A DNA stretch of 64,000 nt, taken from positions 1 through 64,000 of the forward strand of contig JADDOH010008081.1 in assembly GCA_016648135.1 (NCBI GenBank), read 5' to 3'. The stretch is from Agrypnia vestita (Eukaryota > Arthropoda > Insecta > Trichoptera > Phryganeidae). How positions within the stretch are numbered: position 1 is the first letter of the stretch; each line of letters opens with the position of its first letter. This document shows positions 54,001 to 64,000 of this stretch, piece after piece. Below the pieces are notes generated by a model. That model saw nothing but the letters and a program-made list of their open reading frames with translations, was not told the origin of the DNA and made no database searches. Made by a program: the position numbers and the translations under genes.

Positions 54001-54329
54001 TAAGAAAGAAAATCAATTGCTCCACCAAGAATCTTATGTAGTACTGCAAGAAGATATTTATGGCTTTTCACGGCTATGAATAGCCATAAATATCCATAGC
54101 CAATAGCCATGAATGAAGCCAAAGCCGGTCTCAGATAGAGACCGCTTGTCTCAGACCTCTTGGTAGCAATGTAGCAATAATCACCCAGACCTTGGTATGG
54201 CCTTTTGAAGATTTGTTTTCGGGGAGTCCTACAAGGAACTTTTTTGACTGCCATATAAGCGTTTGTCCCGGAATGACCGAGACTTCAAAAAGTTTTTTTG
54301 AAGAAATTTTGAAGAAAGAAAAACTAGCT
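54001..54329 (-). other. Unassigned minus frames with ATAGCCAT repeats
   Basis: The minus frame reads SKKLFEVSVIPGQTLIWQSK, KFLVGLPENKSSKGHTKVWV and IIATLLPRGLRQAVSI (54131-54310). It looks coding-derived but no family was recognised. GGCTATGAATAGCCATAAAT and neighbouring ATAGCCAT units (54070-54110) form a small fold-back. Confidence 0.25.
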
Positions 54330-54450
54330 CTTCGTACCGGGCCTTGCACGGGTTGAGGATAAGTTAAAAATAAGATTGTGAGGGGGAAACAAAGGTTCCA
54401 TTGTTTTGCAAAGCCTAAAAAAACATGTTTCCATGTAATCTAGGCTGCGA
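54330..54450 (+). mobile_element. Partial copy of the 34200-34667 repeat
   Basis: CTTCGTACCGGGCCTTGCAC, GGGTTGAGGATAAGTTAAAA and AACATGTTTCCATGTAATCT match the first 120 bp of the longer copy. Confidence 0.7.
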
Positions 54451-54869
54451 TGGATGGGATCTCTAGGGGGGAAATGTGGCCTATATTTATCACCAGGTCC
54501 TTAAAATTTTTTATGCATAGTTCGGTAGAACAGTACAGATTTGCATTAAGTATATATCAGCGAGATTAAGGGGCAAGGGGGGAGGATGAAAATGTCGCCT
54601 ATGTTACCCGACGGATCTTAAAGAATAAATGATAATAAGTAAATATAAGATACGATAAGGATGCGATATAAAAGATTTTTATTAATCTCGGAATAATTTC
54701 GTTTAAAATCTACTTTATCATTTTTTCAAAGGCTTTATTTAAGCAAAGACCATCATTTCAGATTGTACATTTTGTAAAATCGAAAATTTAAATTTTTATT
54801 TATATAGAATGCAATAATGGGTGGTGCTGAGTAATTGCATTATTTAACCAACACATACACACGGATACA
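54451..54869. other. Spacer
   Basis: No assignment. Confidence 0.3.
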
Positions 54870-55385
54870 AAAATTTTCCTGGGAACAAATCAGTTAACTG
54901 TTTTCAAGTGGAGGAACAATAAACCTACGTATTTAGGTTTAGTAGTTGATAAACACTTTACACGGCGTAAGCAGTTACGGTCTTACCTATAAAACATACA
55001 TTGATAAAATCAAACAGTTACAATTAAGATTCCTTAAACTCATAGTAGATAATAGAACTATATGTATGTACAAGGATGATTATAATAAATTATTCAAAGT
55101 ATGCAAAATATTACCAATTGACCAAAAAGTAAATTATAATATAATACTAGAAGAAATTATAAATAATAATATATATATACTGACACGTAGCATAACTATA
55201 CAACCAGATTGACAGGACAAACAACGAGAATATCAATCACAAGTGTATGGTGAAAGAAAAAGAGAATATATTGTGCCAAGAATCTTTAATAAATTAGATA
55301 AAAAATTCTTTGAGATGATGCAAGAAAAAAAAACTCCATTGGCTTCAATAAAACTACATCAGCTAAAATAATATATATTAAAGCT
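54870..55385 (+). pseudogene. Jockey/CR1-type LINE C-terminal region
   Basis: The plus strand reads YLGLVVDKHFTRRKQ, then YGLTYKTYIDKIKQLQLRFL, KLIVDNRTICMYKDDYNKLF, KVCKILPIDQKVNYNIILEE, and after frame changes VPRIFNKLDKKFFEMMQEKK. The 'YLG...W', 'I..LQ.R.L+.I', 'Y..L....LP..' order fits the post-RT end of jockey/CR1-like elements. Confidence 0.65.
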
Positions 55386-55559
55386 ATGTGCCTAATCTTA
55401 TATTAATTTATAATTATCATGTATCACTTGTAAAAATCATGCTATACTCGATAATGACCTACTATATAATCTTCATTATAAAATAAAAATTATTGTCAAA
55501 CAATATTGAAGGCACCCGTTTGTGACATGTATCTATGTAATAAGTATCAAAAATAAATA
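55386..55559. other. LINE 3' flank
   Basis: Ends TATCAAAAATAAATAAATAT at about 55542-55562, plausibly the 3' UTR and tail of the preceding LINE. Confidence 0.35.
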
Positions 55560-55659
55560 AATATGAAAAAAAAAGTAACAAACTGTGTATTTCCAACGGT
55601 CTAAATTTTTTTCCCGATTAGCTGTAACATTTAATACGAGATATATAAAAATTAATTTA

Positions 55660-55985
55660 CGATGTTTACATTACATGTAATAATTATTTATCGCGTTTTC
55701 GAAATGCCGTTTCATAACCCGTTTGACGAATTTATTTTCGATAATTTTCGAATTTAACGATTGCCCATTTGTCAAAAATCATGCATCAAAAATAATTGGA
55801 CATCGCAGTCATTCAATGCGATTTCAAAACTGTACGGTGCGTTATTTACGACGTCCATTCCAGTTACGGCCGTGCTTGCGTTCCGTTTCATCCAGGTGTA
55901 TTTATAAAAATGGTGACAGTACATTTCAAAATAATGTCGCGATGACACAATAATAATAATAATAATAATGTCATTAGCGGTTGGC
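55660..55985. promoter_or_regulatory. Unique island ending in a TAA microsatellite
   Basis: TTATCGCGTTTTCG, GCGTTATTTACGACGTCC and ATTTATAAAAATGGTGACAG (Hox/Meis-like) are followed by a TAA run at 55949-55969. Open frames on both strands lack features. Candidate regulatory. Confidence 0.25.
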
Positions 55986-56345
55986 TCTTCCAGCAAAGAT
56001 CCAATTAAAATTTAATTCTTTTTTTAAATTTTTATTTTTATTTAATATTAAAACTACATTTAAATCATAATACATTTGTCTATTACAATCTTCTTAGATA
56101 CATTTTATTTTATTGCTTTGCCTCTCCAAAAATGAGACTTACTCATGTACTTGGTGAGGGGCTTACACTTTATTAGATTATTTTAGATTTGGCTTATTTG
56201 TTCCTTAGCTATATGTCTTGTTATGCATTGTCAAATTGTATCGATCGAAAGTGTTGGTTTATTTTTTTCTTTAATTGTTGTAATTTATATCATCATTGGC
56301 ATTTGTTTACAAGGCATTAATTTTTTTCAATATTTCCTTTTATTG
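55986..56345. other. AT-rich spacer
   Basis: Nothing recognised. Confidence 0.35.
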
Positions 56346-56349
56346 TTAA

Positions 56350-56875
56350 GGATAAATTATAGTCTTACAGAGACAAAGCTATTTATTCATGAGAAAAGCG
56401 GATAGAAGTCTCTTATACGATACAGACCTGTATGAGCTGGCTCAAGTGATCACTTTACACAATGCAACGTTCGCCAGTTCCGTCGTAAGAACATCCACAC
56501 ATTATTAAATTTTGGAAAATATCTATATATCGTCGCTGTACATATAATAAAGCCTATGTACATTCTGAGATGAATGAATAAATTTGTCAATTTTTCATAT
56601 AAATAATGGAGATATACTAAAAAAAACATTGCCGTTCATCTGGAAAGTCTGCCTGGTAATTATTTAAAATATTTTTTATAAATCTAGTCTCTGCAATTAT
56701 TTTTTAAAACAGTTTCATATGTTTATCTCAGAATGTACTAAAACGTCACATAGGATTAATTACATATACAGCGACGATATACTACGAATCAAGAACATTT
56801 CATATATTGTAAGCCCTGAGCTATCTTATAAGAGTATAAATACCTTCGTCTCTGTGAGACTTTTATAATTTATCC
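56350..56875. mobile_element. 526-bp MITE with TTAA duplications and nested fold-back
   Basis: The ends GGATAAATTATAGTCTTACA and the inverse of GTGAGACTTTTATAATTTAT align over about 31 bp with a 3-base gap. TTAA flanks at 56346-56349 and 56876-56879. Inside, ATATCGTCGCTGTACATA (about 56524) and its inverse (about 56770) form a second inverted repeat. The core shares GTGATCACTTTACACAATGC with the GAGACGAAAC family, linking the two. Confidence 0.85.
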
Positions 56876-56989
56876 TTAATTAATTAATCATCATTCTGGG
56901 GACCAAATCCAGTAACTGTGTTCTTAGAACATTCTTTCATATAAGAATATTCTTTAAAACTTTTTTGTTATGTAAACCAAAAAACTTTT

Positions 56990-58545
56990 AAAAAACTAAC
57001 CCATAAAAACGAAGTTTTTATTATACTCCCTTTCTTTGTAATATATAACAACAATTAAAGACGAATTAAAACATATAACATAACACTAAACTTACAGTAA
57101 TTTAATATATTTCTAAAATGTCAGATGTTTTGAGCTTTGATAATTTCTAAATTTTGCGACCGTGCCGCCTCGTACCGGTTTATACGACCCATGCGGGGCA
57201 GTGCGGTCTTGCATTGTAGTTAAAAAAAAATTCAACCTGGAGACGAATGATAAGGGCCGATACGGGAGCTTATGCTCATAAAACAAACGGTCCTGGGAAA
57301 GCGGTGGGTACCATTCACAGGTACCTTCTATAAATGCTGTTGAGTGATATCAAGCGAGAAAATGGTTTTTACACGATTGATAATCCAAGTTAATAGGGAA
57401 ACATACGTGCTTTGTACACTTGTCTAGTGAACTCGAAGATGGGGGTTCATACCTCATTCCAGAAGACCAGGAAGATTGTATTTCAAAGCACAGGAATTTA
57501 TAACTATGGCGGAATTAGTATTGTTGCTCTCCGGAAAGTATAAATTCCTGAATTATTTTTTCAATAGATATTTTTTTGTAGTTATACTCCATTAGGCGTA
57601 TTCCAATTTTCAGTTATGCGACAGAAGTTTTCACACCATGAAGTCATTAAATACAAATGGGTTTTTGACTTCATCACCGCAATCTGGTGCGTAAATACTG
57701 CGCTGAATGACTTCCGGCTCTTTGCTCTGTGGAACGAGGATCTGTAATCTGCGGATATCTATTAAGTTGTCAGTTCTTGCGGCTGGTTCATTTCGTGCTT
57801 TATCACATTCAAATAGTTATTTCGTTCTACTTTGTCGGTTGTGCCGTGAGAAATTATTCCACGTTTATCTTATATATATAACAAAGCAGTATAACTTCTA
57901 ACGCGCGTACATATTTATTTAATCATTCGTCCTAGAGCAATGATTAGGCAACATTATCTTGCTGGGCACTTAACCATTCTTGAAACTTTTAATTTTTTCT
58001 TATTTTTACTTATTTTCTTTTAACTCGTGGCGTTTGCTTGCTTGCTTGCCGGGTGAAAAAACTTTGGATCAATTTTTAACCCTTTTCCTGTGATCCAATC
58101 GAGCTGAAACTTGGCAAATAGACTCGTGGCGACGATCAAGAAGATCTATCAAATTTTCGTTAAAAAAACTAATAATTATAGTATAATGTCGGATTTTTAG
58201 AAATTTTATTGGGTTTTTCAAATTGGAATCATTAGAAAAGTTTGATTACTAGCATAGCGGCCCGATAACGTCGCGGAATATTTTCTAAATTTGAATTACT
58301 CTATCTGTATACATAATAGGTACTTCACTACGAATGTCGAAAATCTAAATTGACTGACAAATGTTTTTAGAATTTAATCTTCAAAGTATGAAGTGTCTTA
58401 TCAAAACATCTGACATTTTAGAAATATATTAAATTACTGTAAGTTTAGTGTTATGTTATATGTTTTAATTCTTCTTTAATTGTTGTTATATTTTACAAAA
58501 AAAGGGAGTATAATAAGAACTTGGTTTTTATGGACTAGTTTTGTT
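56990..58545. mobile_element. 1.55-kb element with ~130-bp inverted ends
   Basis: 56994-57130 is repeated inverted at 58395-58545 (shared phrases TATACTCCCTTT, AACAACAATTAAAG, ATAACATAACACTAAACTTA, AAAATGTCAGATGTTTTGA). The interior holds a GC-rich stretch related to 3300-3482 (57165-57325) and a SINE-like B box at 57445. No transposase frame is visible. Non-autonomous DNA element of uncertain class. Confidence 0.75.
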
Positions 58546-58559
58546 CTTTTTTTTGGCCC

Positions 58560-58879
58560 GGTGTTGAATATATTTAGTCCAAAATCTCCCTTGACGTCAT
58601 CTGGCCATCGAATCCTAGTAATACCGCTGTAACTTATTGATAACCTTTCTTGTTTTAAGTACTAGCACAGCGCTGAAATACATAAATAAATAAATTGATA
58701 CATATGAGATTAATTTTATTATTAACTAATGTTGTAAATATGCTTAGATCCAAATAAACTCATAAAATATGTTTATTCAAACAACGCAATTAAAATAAAA
58801 AAAGAATCAGTAAATAGTTTAAATATATCTCAGCTGAAATTGTAAAACCGTTTGTTTATTTGTAAGTGAGATAGTAATT
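58560..58879. other. AT-rich spacer
   Basis: Nothing recognised. Confidence 0.35.
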
Positions 58880-59165
58880 AAGTTCAACTCAAGTATATTC
58901 CAGCTGGTGACGTAGAGCTTCGGCTACAACTTTCGAGCCTAGACATCGTAGACCCGCGCGTACAGCCTTCTTCCGCGTTCGGTAGGGGCGCGTTACCAGG
59001 ACAACCCTTCATTAGGCTAAACTCTCTCAAACGGGCTGACAAAATTCTAATAATCTTATTTTTATTCATTCAAACGCTCCCCGCACTCTCATTTGATACC
59101 ATGTATTTGATTCAATGTGTCTGATACCATGTATCTGATGCAGTATATCTGAAGCATTTAAATTA
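58880..59165. promoter_or_regulatory. GC-rich island with an RFX X-box-like site
   Basis: GTTACCAGGACAAC (58992-59005) differs at one position from the inverted RFX X-box GTTRCCNNGGYAAC. The surrounding 58890-59090 is GC-rich and unique. A 61-codon minus frame there (58884-59069) lacks a domain. Two GATACCATGTAT units 28 bp apart (59094, 59122) follow. Regulatory role inferred. Confidence 0.3.
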
Positions 59166-59579
59166 CGTATTTATTTGTAAATCTACAGTGAATTCTGCTC
59201 ATACATAGTTACAGATGTTATATAACAAAATAAATTTTTAATATAATTTGACATTATTTAAAAACGAGTTTATAATTCAAGCATATAGAAAAAAATGATT
59301 CAACCATGAATATACATGTATCCCACATTAGTATTTCTTTAATTTTTATCTTTACAGTAATATGAGTAATTTTTTTTTGTATTTGTTAACACTACACCAG
59401 CCTGAATAAACCCATTTACTGTAGCGTTTTGCACATTTGCGTGGTGTAATATATGTGAACATGAAATGGTTCGCTAAACCCTAGTATATTATACAGTATA
59501 TTTTTAAACGTTCAAGTTTTTTGTTTGTAACGTTGTGGAAATTCATTTTTAATATTTTAAAAAATGAGGGTAAACACAA
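59166..59579. other. AT-rich spacer
   Basis: Nothing recognised. Confidence 0.35.
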
Positions 59580-59761
59580 CACTGTTTTATTCCACTATAT
59601 TTATTTTGAATTGTTAGAACGTTTTCGGGATTTTTCCCATTGTCAATAACAATACGTTTACAACACTTTTATGACGTTGTAAACGTATTGTTATTGACAA
59701 TGGAAGAAATCCCGAAAACGTTCTAACAATTCAAAATAAATATAGTGGAATAAAACAGTGT
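59580..59761. repeat. Near-perfect fold-back, 85-bp arms
   Basis: 59580-59663 and 59676-59761 are inverted copies with only about two differences and a 12-base centre. The right arm reads TTATTGACAATGGAAGAAAT, CCCGAAAACGTTC and ATATAGTGGAATAAAACAGT, echoing the GACNA - GAAAAC - GTGG order of the P family. Confidence 0.93.
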
Positions 59762-59774
59762 AGTATATTTTTGA

Positions 59775-59960
59775 CATTAGGCAGCGGTAGCAACACGCGT
59801 TGAACGGCCGGTTCGAGTTTGCCGGCCCGGGGTTCAAGCCCCATCTGCGGTCGTTTACTTTGCTTTTTAGCCGGGAATTCGAACGAAATTACGGACATAA
59901 AGTGAATTTACGGACAGACAGACTGACGAACGGACATACGGACAGACAGACTGATGAACG
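59775..59960 (+). mobile_element. SINE-like head plus GGACAGACAGACTGA repeats
   Basis: GGCCCGGGGTTCAAGCCCC is a B box in a strong stem, and TTGAACGGCCGGTTCGAG precedes it. Downstream, an ACGGACAGACAGACTGACGA unit is repeated about three times (59912-59970). No tRNA fold is possible. Pol III-derived repeat likely. Confidence 0.55.
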
Positions 59961-60449
59961 GACAGACAGCGAAATTATTATGTTTGATATTATTCGCCTA
60001 TCACTGCCTAAAGTAGATAAACCACTTCAAAGTTTTTTTTTTTTCATTGTTATTTTAATATTTCTGACTTATCAGTTATAAATCGGACTGTCATTAAAGT
60101 TAACTATATCAAATATTATAAATTTATTCGCTTTAATACAAGTCCAATGGTACTATATTGTACAAGTTCAATTGTAAAACATTTTGTAACCTCGCCGGAT
60201 GACGAACCTGAAACCCATAGTGTAAGAAGCCCGTATCATGCCAGGGACCACGAGGTTCTAATGGAGCGTGTAATACATGATCAATTGCAGAGTTGCATCC
60301 TGGATTTTGAAAAAAAATGCATGACGTTTTTTCGTTGAAAATGTGAAAATTTCAGAAAAAAATCCGCACAAGTTTATCAACCACAATGTACTTATAATTT
60401 AGTTTAATACTTATACGCACGGTATAAAATCCACATAAATTTATTTGTC
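59961..60449. other. Spacer with a short copy of the 47737 phrase
   Basis: AATTTATTCGCTTTAATACA at 60120 matches the fold-back at 47533-48055. A 63-codon plus frame (60147-60338) has no features. Confidence 0.35.
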
Positions 60450-60685
60450 ATAAATGTTTCTCATTTTTAAATGTAGTTTCACCTCCGACAAATTTCTGAC
60501 ATTTGTATTTAAAAAAAAAAAATTTGTTTTTCTCATCCTGTGTTGTGTTGAAGATTTGAAGATGATACATCTCAAGTTCTAATTTAATTCACTGTGACCA
60601 TGGCCTGGCTTCTAACTGAAATAAATTTTCAGTTCATGTCATTCCATCTCATTCCTTCCAGACTTTTTCTTTTGTGAGCAATAAT
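60450..60685. repeat. Direct repeat, left copy (about 235 bp)
   Basis: Matches 61409-61641 from ATAAATGTTTCTCATTTTTA through TTTTCTTTTGTGAGCAATAA with scattered substitutions and a few small gaps. The right edge (60685) is exactly where the LINE fragment begins. Confidence 0.93.
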
Positions 60686-61408
60686 AACTAAGTATAATGA
60701 TAAAAGAACTACACGAGGCTTCGAGCAAAGTTGGTCTTAAGATGAATGTAAAGAAAACAAAAATTTTGAGTCCAGAGAACAAAATCATCTATTGAACATA
60801 TTGAAATAGTAGATGAGTACATATACCTAGGGCACAAGATAAAAATGGACAAAGAGAACCAAACAGCAGAATTGCCAAGACGAATAGGAATGAGCTGGGC
60901 TGCTTTTGGCAAACTCAAACATATCTTCGAGAACAAAGGGATCTCAATTAGCCTAAAAAGAAAATCCTTTGAATCATACATACTGTCAGGATGACGTATG
61001 GAGTGGAGACTATGGCACTTACAAAGAAAAGTGTAGAAAAGTTCAAATGCACGCAACAATCACTGGAGAGATCCATGCTTGGAGTAAGCCCAAGAGATAG
61101 AATTAGAAATGACGAAATTAGGCGCAGAAATAGAGTAGTGGATATCATGGATCGTGTAGCGAAGCTAAAATGGCAATGGGCAGGACATGTTGCAAGGCAA
61201 GATGCTCCAAGATGGCCTCCCAGAGTTCTGAAATGGAGACCTTGGGATAATAAAAAAGGCATCGGAAGACCTCAAAAGAAATGGACCGATGATATAGCCG
61301 CTGTAGAGGGAAAGAAATGGCTACAATAAGCAAACAAAAAGGAAGGATGGAAGGATATGGAAGAGACCTATATCTAGCAGTGGAGAGATTAAGGCTTAAG
61401 AAGAAGAT
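60686..61408 (+). pseudogene. LINE family D fragment between long direct repeats
   Basis: It encodes ELHEASSKVGLKMNVKKTKI (end of the RT palm/thumb), EYIYLGHKIKMDKENQTAE, WAAFGKLKHIFENKGISISL, MTYGVETMALTKKSVEKFKC, QQSLERSMLGVSPRDRIRND, KLKWQWAGHVARQ and KWRPWDNKKGIGRPQKKW, ending in AAGAAGAAGA. It is the longest family D copy. Frame changes occur near 60795 and 60990 and there are stops near 61327. 5'-truncated before the catalytic box. Confidence 0.9.
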
Positions 61409-61641
61409 ATAAATTGTTTCTCATTTTTAAACGCAGATTCACCTCCGACAAATTTCTGACATTTGTATTTTAAAAAATAATTATTTAGTTGTTCTCATCC
61501 TGTGTTGAAGATTTGAGATGATGCATCTTAAGTTCTAATTTAATTCACTGTGACCAAGGCCTGGCTTCCAACTGAAATGAATTTTCAGCTCATGTCATTC
61601 AATCTCATTTGTTCCAGGCTTTTTCTTTTGTGAGCAATAAT
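61409..61641. repeat. Direct repeat, right copy (about 233 bp)
   Basis: Begins immediately after the LINE GAA-type tail and ends at the same motif (GAGCAATAAT) as the left copy. Confidence 0.93.
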
Positions 61642-62884
61642 CACATTTGATTTGATGACATCTTTCACATGGTTCTTTATGATCACCTATTGGTTCTTCA
61701 TTAATGGTTTTACTTAAAGAAAAACAAGCACGGAAAAATAGTATATAAACATTTTTTCACGGTTTTCACTGTAATATTGTATACATGGTCACCGAAAATG
61801 GTTTCTCACAGTTAGATGTCAAGACCTCTGCTTGGATACTTATTGCGGATGCCAAAATAATGATATTCATGAAGAATTCCGAATTAAATTTGTATTTATA
61901 TCAATAATAACTATATTAGATCTTGATTACTTATCCAGTTCTGAAATAGCGTAAGACAGAGGAAAATGGAGGTGCGTTAGGCTCCCCAACCCTCCTAAGA
62001 TAAGGGGATGAAAATAATGATGATGGTGAATCTTCTTCCCTGGATATTATTACACAGTTCCATTTTCAAATTATCGTGGCTCCTCCTCCACCCCCCTATC
62101 CAACTAGAGATTTATTTGCATATTTCATATTATGGATCAGATCGTATACGTTCAACCTGAAATCGAGATGATCTTAAATTACTCTAAGAGTTTTGTACAA
62201 GAAACTGCAAATAGCTAGTAAAAAAAGCGATGCATATTATATGAAAATGAAATAAAATAAGACAAATTGAAAAAAGTTTTCATGAGCTTAGTTAGTAAAC
62301 ATAGTATCGGAGAATTTATTACAGTGTTTTGGTACAATTTTTTTTAATTAGTCGTGGATTATTGCCCTTATAATTTAATTAGATAACGATTTTGGTTTAT
62401 ACAATATAAAAAATTGTGAATGTTTAAGAGTACAGAATAAAAACAAAATAAAAAATTATTTAATGCACAAAATACAAAAATATTCTACAACCTACAAACT
62501 ATAATCAAAATAAAGGAATTTAAACTACCCTGCAAAATGTATTATAATTTATGAAATATTTTAAGTGACTATTGCTCACAATAGAAAAATTCAATGGCTT
62601 GAGTTTTTCTATACAAAATGGCTATTTCATAAGTAAGGACATGATAAAATCAATTTCAAAATCATATAATATAATATGTAACTAAATAAATGGTGTTACC
62701 GATAGACATTCGAAATTATTATTAATGGAAATTACATCATCACCATTATTGGCTCTATATCCCTGGTGTTCCAAAACCCCAATTTTCTTAAATTTAAAGT
62801 CGAAAAAAAAACACAAGGTAAAATTGAAAATGTAATATAAAATTTTCGGTACATTTTACGTTTCACTCGTTACTGTTTTTTTGG
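61642..62884. other. AT-rich spacer
   Basis: No coding frame or repeat was recognised in about 1.2 kb. Confidence 0.45.
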
Positions 62885-63290
62885 GTGAAATACTGGGATA
62901 TTTCATGTGAAAATTATTTATTCCAAAACACGTTCATATTTTTAATGACGAACAAAATAAGCGAAAAATGTATAAATGTACACGAGATGAGGCGACTTGC
63001 AGTAATAATTGTCAGAATGCGCCGATACTGGAGAAGCTTTGGCGCGCTAAGCGGATCACGTCTCCGGAAAGGTGGGGTTTAATTTTTCACAAAGTGTAAC
63101 ATTTGACAGCCCCCGTCGAGCTTCGGGATTCATTTGTTAGATGTCACTTGGTTTTTTCACTCTTTTACTTTGGCGGTTTTCCACAGCGACGGGTGAAATA
63201 TGGCGCAGCCAGATGAACGTGACGGCGCCTGGCGAAAGCGAAAGCAATCCAGAATAATGGTGCGATTGTGTAGCTAAATTAGACATACAC
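62885..63290. promoter_or_regulatory. Unique GC-richer island with E2F-like site
   Basis: TTTGGCGG (63169-63176), CTGACAG-like and GCGAAAGCGAAAGC motifs occur in a noncoding unique stretch. A 65-codon plus frame (62885-63082) has no features. Candidate regulatory. Confidence 0.25.
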
Positions 63291-63367
63291 AAATTTTAAA
63301 ATTGACAATCAATTGACAATCTCAACATATTTTATATACAACCAAAAATATTAAAGGAAATAAAAAA

Positions 63368-63622
63368 TATCTTCTTCTTCAAAAACAGCAAAATAATTTT
63401 GTGGTGACATTATTAATAGGTATAATTAATAAAAATTAACTTACTTTTCACCACTTTTGTATTGAAAATATTTTATATTTTTACTGTGTATACTTTGATT
63501 TTTTAATTTAATTTTGTGAGTAAACAATTGTATTTTGACGAAGGGGAAATGGGCTCTGAAATATTTTGATATTTTTCAATATAAAAGTGTTGAACACTAA
63601 GTTTATTTTTATTAATTATATC
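63368..63622. repeat. P-family inverted pair (copy 8)
   Basis: The left arm 63418-63480 and right arm 63558-63622 are inverted copies. The right half reads TTGACGAAGGGGAAATGGGC, TCTGAAATATTTTGATATTT and TTCAATATAAAAGTGTTGAA. The 5' extension CTTCTTCAAAAACAGCAAAA also occurs near 22600, 31755 and inverted at 25390. Confidence 0.8.
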
Positions 63623-63789
63623 AATGAAAAATACTTCAATCTTTAAGTCCCAGATTAATTGATGTAGAATATGAATAGGATATAGTTTGCCATAATATAA
63701 ATAATTATGTGGTTTGGCTTGGAAGGGCTATACTAAAATGGAACTGCAATGTGTTCAATGAGATGTCTGTCTAAGATATCCAGTACAGA

Positions 63790-63960
63790 AAAGTAATGGA
63801 GGAAAATCTTTGAAGACTAAGACTAAGGATTATAGAGTAGGCAATGATAGCAGAGGTGCAATTTTGCTTCCTTGAGGTACACCGCAAGTAATTAAATATT
63901 GACAAACAAAATATACAATTCATACCATTTTTATTTTCGTAAATATATTTTTGAGGTACT
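63790..63960 (-). pseudogene. LINE reverse-transcriptase scrap
   Basis: In minus sense KYLKNIFTKIK, then YLITCGVPQGSKIAPLLSLP. CGVPQGS..(G)PLL is the conserved RT box preceding YADD. The YADD box itself is not visible downstream. Confidence 0.6.
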
Positions 63961-64000
63961 TGGCAATTCTTTAAATAAATACGGCAGCATGTAATAAAAA

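Noticed and set aside
1..64000. CRISPR array, bacterial operon, rRNA or prophage
   Set aside because: No regularly spaced palindromic repeats with unique spacers, no ribosome-binding-site-led genes and no rRNA-like sequence. The content is that of an insect nuclear genome.

Overview
This window looks like animal nuclear DNA from an insect, most likely a moth or butterfly (Lepidoptera). It is AT-rich and has no bacterial-style gene packing, no rRNA gene and no convincing intact host gene. Nearly everything recognisable is a transposon relic: a mariner element, 3' pieces of at least eight non-LTR retrotransposon families, Penelope-like (GIY-YIG) fragments, two LTR-like blocks, tRNA-derived SINE-like pieces and many short non-autonomous DNA elements. 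The retrotransposon tail family with the GRPRKTWHDQI motif and the WVPHEL mariner are both familiar from lepidopteran genomes. The order assignment is an inference.

Layout. 0-12 kb: LINE tails, a 549-bp hAT-type MITE with an 8-bp target duplication, the first copy of a three-copy element that keeps a transposase first exon, and an RTE-type insertion splitting a TTAA-type MITE. 12-16 kb: RTE and LINE fragments, including a 12-bp tandem array of 26 units that grew out of the last codons of a retrotransposon ORF. 17.7-19 kb: a complete mariner (1269 bp, TA duplications) with a frameshifted transposase. 19-30 kb: Penelope-like ends, an R1-type fragment, MITE fold-backs and RTE tails. 30-45 kb: AT-rich spacer with several GC-richer unique islands, RT fragments, fold-backs, one possible coding exon (36.9-37.1 kb) and an LTR-like block. 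45-49 kb: a short TA-flanked MITE, a LINE interrupted by another LINE with a 10-bp duplication, and a 520-bp fold-back. 49-64 kb: more islands, nested MITEs, a 1.55-kb element with about 130-bp inverted ends, and a LINE fragment between two copies of a 235-bp sequence.

The islands (for example 1.85-2.06, 15.8-16.3, 19.8-20.26, 28.4-28.6, 41.9-42.1 and 50.1-50.4 kb) stand out from the AT-rich background and carry Hox/Caudal, Exd-Hox, TCF, Runt, CRE/YY1 or RFX-like sites. The picture is that of a large intron or gene desert near a developmental gene, but no neighbouring gene is visible.

The most unusual signal is a family of short repeats, often arranged head to head as fold-backs. In RNA sense each carries CTGANGA, a potential stem, GAAAC, a second stem and GTGG, which resembles a decayed hammerhead-ribozyme core. 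Two Penelope-like fragments lie in the same window, and that class is known to carry such ribozymes.
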